From positions 1-42,516 of the forward strand of contig JAGPVL010000026.1 in the NCBI GenBank assembly GCA_018067045.1: a stretch of DNA of 42,516 nucleotides. Direction: 5' to 3'. This document shows positions 18,768 through 27,544 of the stretch, one piece after another (the stretch's first letter is position 1; each line of letters begins with the position of its first letter). This stretch comes from Gammaproteobacteria bacterium. GTDB lineage: Bacteria; Pseudomonadota; Gammaproteobacteria; Pseudomonadales; Alcanivoracaceae. The notes under the pieces are model-generated. The model was not told the origin of the DNA. It was given only the letters and a program-made list of their open reading frames with translations, and searched no databases. Position numbers and translations under genes: made by a program.

Positions 18768-18864
18768 AAAAAGTTTGTATTAGAAGGAGTAATGAAAAAA
18801 AGCGCTAAGTAACGTATAAGTGCGGCATTTCTAAACGTTGGATGGTGGCAGAAGGTTTTTGATT

Positions 18865-19554
18865 ATGACGGAAAGTGATCTTCAGGATAAAGGGACTAGT
18901 GTGAACCCAGTGCTACAGTTTTGTCGGCGCTCCTTGATGGGTGGGCTTCTGGTGTTGTTACCAGTGGCGATAGTGACGTTATTTTTCAAATGGCTTTATG
19001 AGGCGGCGTCGGGCTTTATTGCTCCGTTCACGAAAATATTTGTACAGACATTTGGTTTTCCTCAGTTCGTTGCGGATGTGATCGTCATAGCGCTGATTGT
19101 GCTGTTGTGTTTTGCCATGGGGAATGTCGTGGCAACACGCGTCGGCGCATGGGCATGGGATCGCGTTGAATCGTCGTTAATGCAGCGTGTGCCAGGTTAT
19201 CGTTCGGTGCGGGAAGTCACTGTGCAGCTACTGGGCAAGTCCAATGACTCACCATTTAAGCGTGGCGAAGTGGCACAAGTGTGGCTGTATGGTCGAGACG
19301 TGAGTGTGTCCGTGCTGGGGCTAGTGACTTCTCGGCATGAGTCCGGCGTGCTAACGGTATTTGTGCCAACGGGCCCGAATCCGACGAGTGGTTTTATTTA
19401 TCATGTTGCGGCAGGCTTAGTAGAGTTGCGTCCAGAGCTACGGGTTGAGCAAATGATGAAAACGGTTATCTCGTGCGGGGCGGGTTCGGCAGCGTTATTG
19501 TCGGGAGCGGTAGCGTCTGCTGCTGTGCAGCAGGACGAGACAACATCTTCCTAA
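18865..19554 (+). CDS. DUF502 family inner-membrane protein
   Basis: 229 aa from ATG 18865 (MTESDLQDKG), with AGAAGG about nine bases upstream; GTG 18901 is another possible start. Two transmembrane helices are evident: LMGGLLVLLPVAIVTLFFKWLY and FVADVIVIALIVLLCFAMG. They are followed by the family's PGYRSVREVTVQLLG and VFVPTGPNPTSGFIYHV motifs. The family is widespread and has no well-established biochemical role. It lies about 100 bp after greB and ends in a strong terminator. Confidence 0.9.
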   Translation: MTESDLQDKGTSVNPVLQFCRRSLMGGLLVLLPVAIVTLFFKWLYEAASGFIAPFTKIFVQTFGFPQFVADVIVIALIVLLCFAMGNVVATRVGAWAWDRVESSLMQRVPGYRSVREVTVQLLGKSNDSPFKRGEVAQVWLYGRDVSVSVLGLVTSRHESGVLTVFVPTGPNPTSGFIYHVAAGLVELRPELRVEQMMKTVISCGAGSAALLSGAVASAAVQQDETTSS

Positions 19555-19572
19555 GGCGTCGTTAAGCGCCGT

Positions 19573-19618
19573 TTCCGCAGGAGCGATTGCTTGCAGGGCA
19601 AGCTCCTGCGGAATTTTT
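19573..19618 (+). terminator. Strong intrinsic terminator after DUF502 gene, REP-like stem
   Basis: Arms TTCCGCAGGAGC (19573-19584) and GCTCCTGCGGAA (19602-19613) are perfect over 12 bases, and a TTTTT run follows. The inner sequence GCAGGAGCGATTGC resembles the Pseudomonas-type REP consensus, but only one copy is in this window. Confidence 0.85.
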
Positions 19619-19636
19619 CATTCTTCATCGATTTTA

Positions 19637-19966
19637 TTACGGGCAAATAGCGTGCACTTTTGTTTCGAGTGCGGCTTGATTGTTTGGGTCTTCCGCAAAC
19701 TTCATTGCCATGTCATCAAGCGCGTCGAAGTCATCATCGCCAATACTGTATTGCTGGTCGAGCGCGTTCAGCGTTCTCTCGAGTTGTTCTGGCTGCTCCC
19801 AGTATTGTTGATTGGCGCAGTGTTGGTGTGCCATATACTCGATGTACTGTTCGGCGTTCATTTCCAGCGCGGAGGCGCTTAACGGTAGCAAACCCCATGC
19901 GACGATTGAGACTGTGGCGATACGGGTGAGGCGAATTGTTTGAAGTGCTTTGGTGATAACGGCCAT
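19637..19966 (-). CDS. Small secreted hypothetical protein
   Basis: 109 aa. It has a Sec-type signal peptide: ITKALQTIRLTR, a hydrophobic stretch IATVSIVAWGLLPLS and a probable cleavage after ASA at about residue 33. The mature part is about 76 residues, acidic, with two cysteines (AHQHCANQ near the start and the penultimate Cys in HAICP) that could form a disulfide in the periplasm. A good ribosome site AAAAGGAAATTATC precedes the ATG. I recognise no family. It is 45 bp from the DUF3185 gene on the same strand, so the two are probably co-transcribed. Confidence 0.7.
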   Translation of the reverse strand: MAVITKALQTIRLTRIATVSIVAWGLLPLSASALEMNAEQYIEYMAHQHCANQQYWEQPEQLERTLNALDQQYSIGDDDFDALDDMAMKFAEDPNNQAALETKVHAICP

Positions 19967-20011
19967 GATAATTTCCTTTTATGATGACGAATATCTCGAG
20001 GGGTTAGCAGG

Positions 20012-20209
20012 TTATTTTCGGAACAGCCCAAACAACCCAAACGCGCTGCAGGCTGCGCCGCCGATTAGAAGTAGCATCGTTTTCGTATCCCACTCATTAG
20101 CCAGAGACCGAGATAGTTTGTTGCCAAGTGTCTGGCTATCTTGATAGCCCCAGAATAAAAGCCCGAGTCCGATGACAAGAACGACGAGTGCTAACGCTTT
20201 ACGATTCAT
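20012..20209 (-). CDS. DUF3185-like two-helix membrane protein
   Basis: 65 aa. Two transmembrane segments (ALALVVLVIGLGLLFWGY and MLLLIGGAACSAFGLFGLF) flank a short polar loop with SQTLGNKLSRSLANEWDTKT. This layout, GYQDS after helix one and a GLFR end, matches small DUF3185 proteins, whose function is unknown. It lies upstream of the small secreted protein and downstream of yheS on the same strand. Confidence 0.8.
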   Translation of the reverse strand: MNRKALALVVLVIGLGLLFWGYQDSQTLGNKLSRSLANEWDTKTMLLLIGGAACSAFGLFGLFRK

Positions 20210-20303
20210 AAAGAAGCCTTTTTTGCGTACGGAAAATAGCGCTTATAAACTCTAACCTAATCCGCACTTTCTGCACAGAAGGTGGCGTTAGGCCAGCGGC
20301 GGT

Positions 20304-22202
20304 TTAGCCGGCGTCTTCAAGTTGTTCCATGGCGGCGAGTAAGGCGTCTTCGGTGTCGTCTCTCTGTTTCTTTAGCTGGCCTTGTTGTTGTAATGCCGCA
20401 TTGAGATCGGCGGCGCGTTCGCTTTGATACAAGGTGGAATCACCAAGTAGGGATTCGACTTCGCTGAGCTGACTCGAGAGTTGCGCCAGTTTCTTGTCTA
20501 GCTTATCGACCTCACGTTTTAGTGGCCGTAGCGTCTCGCGTTTCTGCGCCGCTTCTTGGCGCCGCTGCCGCGCATCGGATGCAGAGGGTTCGGCGTCGGC
20601 AGAGCTTGCAGAGGTGTCGGGGCCCTTACTGTTGCGCTCGCGCAGCCAGCGAGCATAGGCGTCTAGATCGTCATCCCAGCGGGTGACGGTACCGTTGGCA
20701 ACGAGCACAAGCTCGTCAACACTGGTGTCGAGCAAGTGGCGGTCATGAGAAACCAAAATCACGGCGCCCGGAAAATCTTGTAGCGCCAGCGTCAGTGCTT
20801 CGCGCATATCTAAATCGAGGTGATTGGCCGGTTCGTCGAGTAGCAATAGTGCGGGTTTTTCTTGCACTAATAGCGCCAGTGCTAGACGTGATTTTTCGCC
20901 GCCGGAGAAACGCCCGACTTGTGCAAAAACCTCATCTCCTTGAAAGCCGAAACGGCCAAGTTCTTTGCGCACATGGCCTTCTTCCCAACGCGGATTTTTG
21001 CGCTGCATTAGCGCAAAGGGTGTTTCGTTCATGGGAAGAGCGTCGACTTGTTGTTGGTGGAAGTAGCCAATCACAAGATCCGGGCCGACCGCCAATGCTC
21101 CACCTTGCGGCGCCAATTGCTGTGCTAACGTTTTGATGAACGTCGATTTACCCGCGCCATTTGGGCCGAGTAAACCGAGTCGTGTTTCTGGCCGTATCGA
21201 TAGGCTGACGTCGGAGAGAATAATGGTGTTTTCGTTATAGCCGCAGCTCACCTTGCGGAGGTCGAGCATAGGGTTGGGCAATTTCTCGGGTGCATGAAAT
21301 GAAAAGCTGAAACCGCTGTCGACGTGAGCGGGCCCAATAGTTTCCATGCGAGCAAGTGCTTTTAAACGGCTCTGCGCTTGTTTGGCTTTGGTTGCTTGGG
21401 CGCGAAAACGATCGACAAATTTTTGCAGGTGAGCGGCTTGGGCTTGTTGTTTTTCACGTAAGTGCTGTTGCTGGGCTAGGTGCTCGGCGCGTTGTCGTTC
21501 GAACTGACTATAGTTGCCACTGTATAGGGTCAGTGTGTTGTGTTCGATAAACAACATGTGGCCGACGACACTGTCGAGAAAATGGCGATCATGGGAAATC
21601 AGCACGATGGTCGACGCGCAGGACTTTAACCAATCTTCAAGCCATAGCACGGCGTCGAGGTCGAGGTGGTTGGTTGGCTCATCAAGTAGTAGCAGGTCGG
21701 CGTCAGCGAGCAGTACGCGGGCTAAGTTGAGGCGCATGCGCCAGCCGCCGGAAAAACTGGCGACGCTGTTGCTCTGGGTGGACTCACTAAAGCCAAGGCC
21801 GGCTAGTACGATCGCGGCACGGGCCGGCTGCGACCACGCTTGAATGCTGTCGAGCTGGCTGTGGGCGGCCGCAATAGCGAGGCCATCTTGTTGCTGTTCA
21901 GCGTGCTGTAATGCCGCTTCGGCGAGCCGCAGTGGCGCGTTGCCGTCGAGGACGTAATCGAGTGCGGCTTGCGCCAAGGCTGGCACTTCTTGCGCCATCA
22001 CGGCGATACGCCAATCGGCGGGAATACTGATGTCGCCGGTGTCGGCTTCGAGTTCGCCTCGTAGCGCTGTTAGCAAGGAGCTTTTGCCGCACCCGTTACG
22101 ACCGCCTAGGCCGACTTTCCAGCCAGTATGGAGGCGCACATTGGCGTTCTCAAAAAGGGCGTCGGCGCCGCGGCACAGTCTTAGGTTTAGCAGTTCAATC
22201 AT
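20304..22202 (-). CDS. yheS: ABC-F family ATPase YheS
   Basis: 632 aa from ATG 22202 (MIELLNLRLCRG), where YheS proteins normally begin; the frame is open to 22289 upstream. It is a soluble protein with two ABC domains and no membrane segment. Domain 1 has GRNGCGKSSLL, the signature FSGGWRMRLNLARVLL and LLLLDEPTNHLDLDAV. The interdomain linker contains FVDRFRAQATKAKQAQSRLKAL. Domain 2 has GPNGAGKSTFI, FSGGEKSRLALALL and LLLLDEPANHLDLD, where the usual Thr of DEPTNH is Ala. A charged coiled-coil tail follows. ABC-F proteins act on ribosomes in translation. It is divergent from the TIGR02444 gene. Confidence 0.95.
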   Translation of the reverse strand: MIELLNLRLCRGADALFENANVRLHTGWKVGLGGRNGCGKSSLLTALRGELEADTGDISIPADWRIAVMAQEVPALAQAALDYVLDGNAPLRLAEAALQHAEQQQDGLAIAAAHSQLDSIQAWSQPARAAIVLAGLGFSESTQSNSVASFSGGWRMRLNLARVLLADADLLLLDEPTNHLDLDAVLWLEDWLKSCASTIVLISHDRHFLDSVVGHMLFIEHNTLTLYSGNYSQFERQRAEHLAQQQHLREKQQAQAAHLQKFVDRFRAQATKAKQAQSRLKALARMETIGPAHVDSGFSFSFHAPEKLPNPMLDLRKVSCGYNENTIILSDVSLSIRPETRLGLLGPNGAGKSTFIKTLAQQLAPQGGALAVGPDLVIGYFHQQQVDALPMNETPFALMQRKNPRWEEGHVRKELGRFGFQGDEVFAQVGRFSGGEKSRLALALLVQEKPALLLLDEPANHLDLDMREALTLALQDFPGAVILVSHDRHLLDTSVDELVLVANGTVTRWDDDLDAYARWLRERNSKGPDTSASSADAEPSASDARQRRQEAAQKRETLRPLKREVDKLDKKLAQLSSQLSEVESLLGDSTLYQSERAADLNAALQQQGQLKKQRDDTEDALLAAMEQLEDAG

Positions 22203-22335
22203 GGCGCTCTTTATGGGTAATCGTTTTGAGTGATGAGTTGGCCGTGGTGCGTGTGAATGGAACGACACCACCGCTTTTCGTGGGGGCAAGTGTAGGGTAA
22301 CGTCGGCGCAGACAACAGTGGTGGGGAGTGGGCCG

Positions 22336-22806
22336 ATGACCGATTTATGGCGTTTCGCGTTAGCGACGTGGCGACTGTCGGATGTCGAGGCAACGTGTTT
22401 GCAGCTACAGGATGATTACCAGGTCTCTGCGGCGTTGTTGTTATGTGGTTGTTGGCTAGGCCGCAAAGGCTATCCATTGCACCCGCCGTTGGCGAAAATT
22501 CTGTCGGCGCGGGCGTTCGAATGGGAGCAACAGCGCTTGGCGCCGCTACGTGCATTGCGCCGTGCTGCTGGGCAGCAAGCGCCGTGGGCGGAGTGGAAAC
22601 GATTGTTGCAAGATGCCGAGTTAGAAGCAGAGCATCTATTAATGACGGAGCTTGAAGAAGCGGTGTCGGCACAGCCCCGAGCAGAAGATGCGCCGGTGAG
22701 TGAAAACTGGTTGCTGTTATTGGTGCCGGATGCGGCAACGTGTGAGGGGCAGGCAACGTTACTGGCGAGGCTGTGGCTGGCAGTGCAGTCGGGCGAGGCG
22801 TTTTAG
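22336..22806 (+). CDS. TIGR02444 / DUF2390 family protein
   Basis: 156 aa from ATG 22336. The pattern LWRFALATWRLSDVEATCLQLQDDYQVSAALLLCGCWLG is the hallmark of this family, which is common beside yheS in Pseudomonas relatives. It is a small soluble, mostly helical protein, rich in Trp, Leu and Ala. No activity is known. The gene is divergent from yheS with a 133-bp gap and converges closely on the EAL-protein gene. Confidence 0.88.
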   Translation: MTDLWRFALATWRLSDVEATCLQLQDDYQVSAALLLCGCWLGRKGYPLHPPLAKILSARAFEWEQQRLAPLRALRRAAGQQAPWAEWKRLLQDAELEAEHLLMTELEEAVSAQPRAEDAPVSENWLLLLVPDAATCEGQATLLARLWLAVQSGEAF

Positions 22807-22830
22807 TTTTAACCGAACAGTGATTTGTCG

Positions 22831-25176
22831 TTATTTGATGCCGGTTGTTGTTTGCCGCTGGGCGACCCACTTTGTAAGGGAATCGGCCGGCATTGGTTTG
22901 CCGAGAAAATAGCCTTGGATAAGATCACAGCCATATTGGCCGAGTATGCCGAGGCTGGCATCGTTTTCAACGCCTTCGGCAACAACGGACAAACCCATGT
23001 TGTGGCCGAGCTCAATGGTAGAGCGAACGATGACAGCGTCGTCGTCGTTTTCACCTAGGTTGAGGACAAATGATTTATCAATTTTGAGTTCATCGACGGG
23101 TAGGCGCTTGAGTTGCGATAGCGATGAAAAGCCCGTGCCGAAATCATCAACCGATAACCTTAAGCCCATACTTTTTAGGCGGTTGAGCATCGACAAACCT
23201 TGCTGTTCGTCTTTCATGATCGAGCTTTCGGTCAGCTCTAAGCACAAGAATGACGGAGAGACTTCGTACCGAGCGAGTAGGTCGGCCAGATAGCGGGGCA
23301 GCTCGGCATCGAGTAGGTCAAGTGCGGAAATATTGACGGACAAATGCACGCTGATGCCATCGGCATGCCAAGCACCAAGCTGTCTAATCGTTTCGCTAAA
23401 TACCCAGCGGGTAATTTGATTGATATAGCCGGCGCTCTCGGCCAACGCAATAAATTCTTCAGGGTTGACGCTGCCCAGCTCGGGATGGTCCCAGCGAATA
23501 AGCGCTTCGGCACCGACGTAATGTGAATCCAGTAAGGCCGCCTTAGGCTGGTAAGCCATATGGAAGCCGTTGCTCGCTAACGCTTGCTTGAGGTCTCGGA
23601 GTAAACCAAGGCGGCGCAAATGGGATTCGTCTGTACCGGTTTGGTATAGGTTAATTTGTGTGCCGGTTTCTTTGGCGGCTTGCATGGCGATATCGGAGCG
23701 TCGCATCAGCTCTTCACTTTCGCGGCCATGCTCGGGGTAGGTGGCGACACCAACGTGGGCGCTGACACTGAGGTTCAGATCTTGTAGTTCAACGGTCTGC
23801 TGTAGTGCCAAGCATGCTCGGCGCGCAATCTTAAGTGCGGTGTGCGCATCGACATCTCGTAGCACGACTAAAAAGACGTCGGCGCCGAGGCGAATAACAC
23901 TGTCGGTATCTTTCACATTACCGAGTAAGCGTAAGGCAATAATTTGCAGCAGACTGTCGCCGGCTTGATGGCCGAACACGTCGTTCACTTCTTTAAAGCG
24001 CTGCAGATCGATAGTGAGCGCTGCGCATTGACCCTCTTGGCTTTGTGCATAGCGTACTGCACTGACCATGGCGGTTCGTGCAGTGCTGCGGTTGCCAAGG
24101 CCAGTGAGAGGATCTTGTCGAGATTGCTGCAAAATACGTTGTTCGCGTTCGCCGATGGCGCTTTGCATGATGTTGAACGCTTTCGCGAGCTCGCCAAATT
24201 CATCCGTGCCGGACGCCAAAACGTTAGAGCTATAGTCTCCGCCTGAAATGCGTCGTGCGGCGTTGGCCAAAATGCGAATTGGGCGAGTGACGTCACCGGC
24301 AAGAAACACGGCAACCACGACGGCAATCAGAATGCCGCCGATATTAAGCCACAGAAGATTCGTGCTGAGTGCGTTGTAGGAGGCGAGCACCTGATCCATG
24401 GGGCGCTGTAACACCACGTACACGGGCTCCTCTCCGTCATTGAGAGGCCAGCTAAGCGTGAGCAGTTCGGTGTTGTCGAGCGTTAACGTGTGCGGCGCGT
24501 CGGGACTGCCGTTGCCGCTGGATCGTTGCTGACGAATCATCTGTGGCAACAGGGCCGCTAGATTAACGTCGAGTGTGCTGGCGTAATAACTGGGTTGTTG
24601 ATTGCCGGGCGAAACAAACGACACTTCTAGGCCGGTCAGCTGTTTCATTTCGTCGGCGAGGCTTTTGTTTAAGACGAAGCCCATGCTCGCCGCGCCGATT
24701 GGGCCGGGTGCAAATACCTGCGTCACCACGAGCTCATAGGGAAGCCCGTCGATCATGCGAATTTGTAGAGGGGCATTATCGTTGTTGGATAAAAACGATG
24801 GGTCCGCGCTGGCGCTGATACCGTTAATGTTGATGGTGAGGCCGGACTGTGTAATGACGGCGGCGTAGTCGGCGCCCATGCGTTCGGTATGGTTTAGCAG
24901 TGCCGAGCGAATAGTGGCGGCATCATCACTGGCGATAGCTTCTCGAAAACCAAAGTCGTTCGCCAGTACGACGGTTGATTGCTGAAGCAGTGAGCCACGG
25001 TTGAAGAGTAGCTCGGTAAAAATGTCGCCACCGACGGTAAGCATGTTTCTCGCGCTGTCGATTTCGGTATCACGAATGATTGAACGGGCAGCGAAATACG
25101 TTGCGAGCTGAACGGTCACGACCAGCCCAATAACAATTAACAGTAATTTAGCGGCGTAGCTATGGCGCACTCGCAC
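22831..25176 (-). CDS. Membrane sensor with HAMP, degenerate GGDEF and intact EAL domain (c-di-GMP phosphodiesterase)
   Basis: 781 aa. Helix one (KLLLIVIGLVVTVQLATYF) and helix two (LLWLNIGGILIAVVVAVFLAG, near residue 275) enclose a periplasmic sensor of about 240 residues that looks Cache-like. A HAMP domain follows (DVTRPIRILANAARRISGGDYS). The GGDEF domain reads RLGADVFLVVL in place of RxGGDEF, so cyclase activity is unlikely. The EAL domain keeps its catalytic set: GAEALIRW, LELTESSIM, SVDDFGTGFSSL, LKIDKSF, VVAEGVEN and QGYFLGKPM. Expected role: hydrolysis of c-di-GMP in response to an external signal, with the GGDEF part perhaps binding GTP allosterically. The ParA gene lies 232 bp upstream on the same strand. 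Confidence 0.92.
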   Translation of the reverse strand: MRVRHSYAAKLLLIVIGLVVTVQLATYFAARSIIRDTEIDSARNMLTVGGDIFTELLFNRGSLLQQSTVVLANDFGFREAIASDDAATIRSALLNHTERMGADYAAVITQSGLTININGISASADPSFLSNNDNAPLQIRMIDGLPYELVVTQVFAPGPIGAASMGFVLNKSLADEMKQLTGLEVSFVSPGNQQPSYYASTLDVNLAALLPQMIRQQRSSGNGSPDAPHTLTLDNTELLTLSWPLNDGEEPVYVVLQRPMDQVLASYNALSTNLLWLNIGGILIAVVVAVFLAGDVTRPIRILANAARRISGGDYSSNVLASGTDEFGELAKAFNIMQSAIGEREQRILQQSRQDPLTGLGNRSTARTAMVSAVRYAQSQEGQCAALTIDLQRFKEVNDVFGHQAGDSLLQIIALRLLGNVKDTDSVIRLGADVFLVVLRDVDAHTALKIARRACLALQQTVELQDLNLSVSAHVGVATYPEHGRESEELMRRSDIAMQAAKETGTQINLYQTGTDESHLRRLGLLRDLKQALASNGFHMAYQPKAALLDSHYVGAEALIRWDHPELGSVNPEEFIALAESAGYINQITRWVFSETIRQLGAWHADGISVHLSVNISALDLLDAELPRYLADLLARYEVSPSFLCLELTESSIMKDEQQGLSMLNRLKSMGLRLSVDDFGTGFSSLSQLKRLPVDELKIDKSFVLNLGENDDDAVIVRSTIELGHNMGLSVVAEGVENDASLGILGQYGCDLIQGYFLGKPMPADSLTKWVAQRQTTTGIK

Positions 25177-25408
25177 TATTGGCGGCCCAATTGCGTGGCG
25201 GCTGTGCGGTCAGCGGGCACGCGAAGGCATGCTGTCGTTAGGCAGACGGAGGAACGGTTCAATGTGTGTGGAATGAAGAGCATAGGTAATTGTGGCTTAG
25301 TTCAAATTTACGCTGGTTGCCTGAACTCTAAGGCAAAGTCAGTACTGGCGCTAGAGTGTCAAAATGATGCGGAACGTGCTTGCTGGCCGCCAATGGTCCG
25401 ATGTTTGT

Positions 25409-26176
25409 CTAGCGGAAGCCTGGCAGGGCGCCAACAAGATGGCGCTGCACCTCAAGCCATTCGGCCACGCGGCGCCAGTCATTTTGATCAGCTTTGGCCG
25501 TCGGCTCATCAATTTCTGCGACGCCAACGCCGAGACCGGTTGCTTGAACGTAGATTTGCGTATCGCGCAGGGTGACCAGAAACGGGATCTTCAGACTATT
25601 GAGAAAGTTCTGTAGCTGCCCATACATGCGCGTGCGCTCGCGAGCGCGGTTGGCGACCACGGCTAGCCGCCGAGGCCGCCTGCGGTACTCAGGTGACAAC
25701 ATGATCGCCTGAAGAAAGCGCGTGGCGGCGCGAATGTCGATGGGGCTGGGCAGTACCGGCACGAGGACAACATGCGCTATGCGCAGCAGCGCATCCAACG
25801 CAGGGCCGCTGAGCCCCGCTGGGGAGTCGATGACTAGGTATTCACGGCTTTCCCGAATCGGAGCGTGTAGTTTGCTGGCGTTAAAGTGAGCGTCTATGGG
25901 CAGCGTTAAGCCATGAATATCATCTTTGCCGTTCCGTTCTCGTTGCCGTAGCCAGAGGTTGGAAGACTGCTGTGGGTCCATATCGAGCAACGTAACAGGC
26001 TGGCCCTTGTGGGCGTAGTAACTGGCTAAGTTGGTGGACATGGTCGTTTTGCCGCAGCCGCCTTTCGCATTCGCAACCAGCACGACAAAACGCTGTCGTG
26101 AAGGATCTTTTACGACACGCGCAGAGGAGGCGAGGCCTTCATCTGCAGTGGCGACGAAATCATTATTTTTATTCAT
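25409..26176 (-). CDS. ParA/MinD-type ATPase, solo
   Basis: 255 aa. It has the deviant Walker A of this family, ANAKGGCGKTTMSTNLASYYA, and LLDMDPQQSSNLWLRQR as the switch/Walker A' region, with YLVIDSPAGLSGPALD as Walker B. The length is typical of chromosomal orphan ParA proteins that position cellular cargo, rather than of plasmid ParAs with a DNA-binding N-terminus. No parB or cheW-like partner is adjacent. Its neighbours are an EAL-domain protein downstream and a divergent DUF4124 gene. The cargo is unknown. Confidence 0.9.
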   Translation of the reverse strand: MNKNNDFVATADEGLASSARVVKDPSRQRFVVLVANAKGGCGKTTMSTNLASYYAHKGQPVTLLDMDPQQSSNLWLRQRERNGKDDIHGLTLPIDAHFNASKLHAPIRESREYLVIDSPAGLSGPALDALLRIAHVVLVPVLPSPIDIRAATRFLQAIMLSPEYRRRPRRLAVVANRARERTRMYGQLQNFLNSLKIPFLVTLRDTQIYVQATGLGVGVAEIDEPTAKADQNDWRRVAEWLEVQRHLVGALPGFR

Positions 26177-26354
26177 ATTCCCCTCATCCCATCGTCTGAC
26201 TATACATCAAGCTCTGAGTGGCTCCAGTAGGGGAACCATGAAAAGATGCGAAGGTCACAGAATCGTCATGCCGGCAGTCTTAATTTTTGTGCGGCTGCCA
26301 TGACAAGGCGATGCAGCCTATGTATGCTGACCCGCACATTTGGGGGGTTACGAC

Positions 26355-26681
26355 ATGAAGTATTTTGCTATTGTGCTGGCCCTAATAGCCGCGCTAGTGG
26401 CGGCTCTGATGTTTGTGCCGGTAAAGAATGGTCAGCCATTACTGAACCCGGCACGGGTGAAGTCGTCGATTGATCAGGCGAGCGGAACCATCGCCGGGCG
26501 GCAGGATGCTTGGCTATCAGAGCATGTTGATGATGTGCTGTATCGCTGGAAAGATAGCCGCGGTAATTGGCAATATGGTGACCGTCCGCCGCCGGGCGTC
26601 GCTGTGGAAGTCGTTGAAAAGAAGAGTGTAAGAACTGTCCCTGCTGATCCGACGCTGGGTATTGAAAGCGTAGAAGAGTAG
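26355..26681 (+). CDS. DUF4124-like membrane-anchored protein
   Basis: 108 aa from ATG 26355, with a G-rich ribosome site (TGGGGGG) upstream. An N-terminal hydrophobic helix (YFAIVLALIAALVAALMFVPV) anchors it, or acts as a signal. The C-terminal part has the DUF4124 core, YRWKDSRGNWQYGDRPPPG (about residues 63-81). The family is periplasmic and of unknown function. It is 38 bp before the FKBP lipoprotein gene on the same strand and is likely co-transcribed with it. Confidence 0.82.
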   Translation: MKYFAIVLALIAALVAALMFVPVKNGQPLLNPARVKSSIDQASGTIAGRQDAWLSEHVDDVLYRWKDSRGNWQYGDRPPPGVAVEVVEKKSVRTVPADPTLGIESVEE

Positions 26682-26719
26682 GAAATTTACTAACATTTGT
26701 TATTGGGTGTGGAGGCAAA

Positions 26720-27433
26720 ATGAAAAAGACTGGATTGGTACTTGCCAGCGTATTGGCACTAAGCGCTTGTGGCGAAAGCAAAGATGTGAAGTTGGATACT
26801 GAGGTTAGCAAGGCGTCTTATGCGATCGGTTATAAAACCGGTGAGCAAATGAATGGCCGTATGGATGACCTCGACTTCGAAGCATTTGTTGCGGGTATGC
26901 GCGTTGGCGCGAAAGGCAGTGAAGCTGAGATGAGGCTCACCGCTGAAGAAATGGACGTGGCGATTACCGAGTACCAGAAGCAGAAGTTTGAGCAGATGGA
27001 AGCTGAGCTGGCTCAAAAAGGCGAAGCTAACCTGAGCGAAGGTGCTGCATTCCGTGAAGAAAACGGTAAAAAAGACGGCGTAACCACTCTGGAAAGCGGC
27101 CTTCAGTACGAAGTGCTGGCCAGCGGTGACGGCGAAATGCCGACGTTAGCCGATACCGTGATTGCGCATTATCACGGCACGCTCATCGACGGCACCGTAT
27201 TTGACAGCTCGGTTGATCGTGGCGAGCCGGCGACATTCCCTCTGAACCGCGTTATCGAAGGCTGGCAGGAAGCGCTGACCATGATGCACGTTGGCGACAA
27301 GTGGAAAATCGTAATTCCATCTGAAATGGCTTACGGCCCAAGCGGCGTAGCTGAAGTTGGTCCAAATGCAACGCTGGTGTTTGAAGTTGAGTTGCTGGAA
27401 GTTGAAAAGGCTGAAGACAGCGCAGAGGGTTAA
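26720..27433 (+). CDS. FKBP-type peptidyl-prolyl isomerase lipoprotein (FkpA/Mip-like)
   Basis: 237 aa. The signal peptide ends in a lipobox, LALSAC, so Cys17 should be lipidated; the protein is then an envelope lipoprotein. The N-terminal dimerisation region (KASYAIGYKTGEQMNGRMDDLDFEAFVAGMRVG) and a long helix match FkpA/Mip proteins. The C-terminal FKBP domain is complete: VIAHYHGTLIDGTVFDSSVDRGEPATFPLNRVIEGW and IVIPSEMAYGPSG. It would speed proline isomerisation and act as a chaperone in the periplasm. It ends in a strong terminator. Confidence 0.95.
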   Translation: MKKTGLVLASVLALSACGESKDVKLDTEVSKASYAIGYKTGEQMNGRMDDLDFEAFVAGMRVGAKGSEAEMRLTAEEMDVAITEYQKQKFEQMEAELAQKGEANLSEGAAFREENGKKDGVTTLESGLQYEVLASGDGEMPTLADTVIAHYHGTLIDGTVFDSSVDRGEPATFPLNRVIEGWQEALTMMHVGDKWKIVIPSEMAYGPSGVAEVGPNATLVFEVELLEVEKAEDSAEG

Positions 27434-27450
27434 TTTCTCGGTTGTCTCGT

Positions 27451-27489
27451 CCACAAAAAAGCCGCCGTATTCTGGCGGCTTTTTTGTGG
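27451..27489. terminator. Bidirectional terminator between FKBP gene and rsd
   Basis: Perfect 16-base arms, CCACAAAAAAGCCGCC (27451-27466) and GGCGGCTTTTTTGTGG (27474-27489), with a seven-base loop. The A-run and T-run let it serve both convergent genes. Confidence 0.93.
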
Positions 27490-27544
27490 ACGCTTATCTG
27501 TGGGAGAGCGCTGATCGGCGACAGGATACGATCAACGCGCCGCG

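Noticed and set aside
22211-22870. 219-codon minus-strand frame over the TIGR02444 gene
   Set aside because: Composition is dominated by Thr, Pro, His and Ala, as expected from reading a GC-rich gene backwards; the TIGR02444 protein on the other strand is recognisable.
26238-26303. Possible 21-residue leader peptide after AGGGGAACC
   Set aside because: Has a plausible ribosome site but no regulatory structure or conservation evidence, so too weak to list as a gene.
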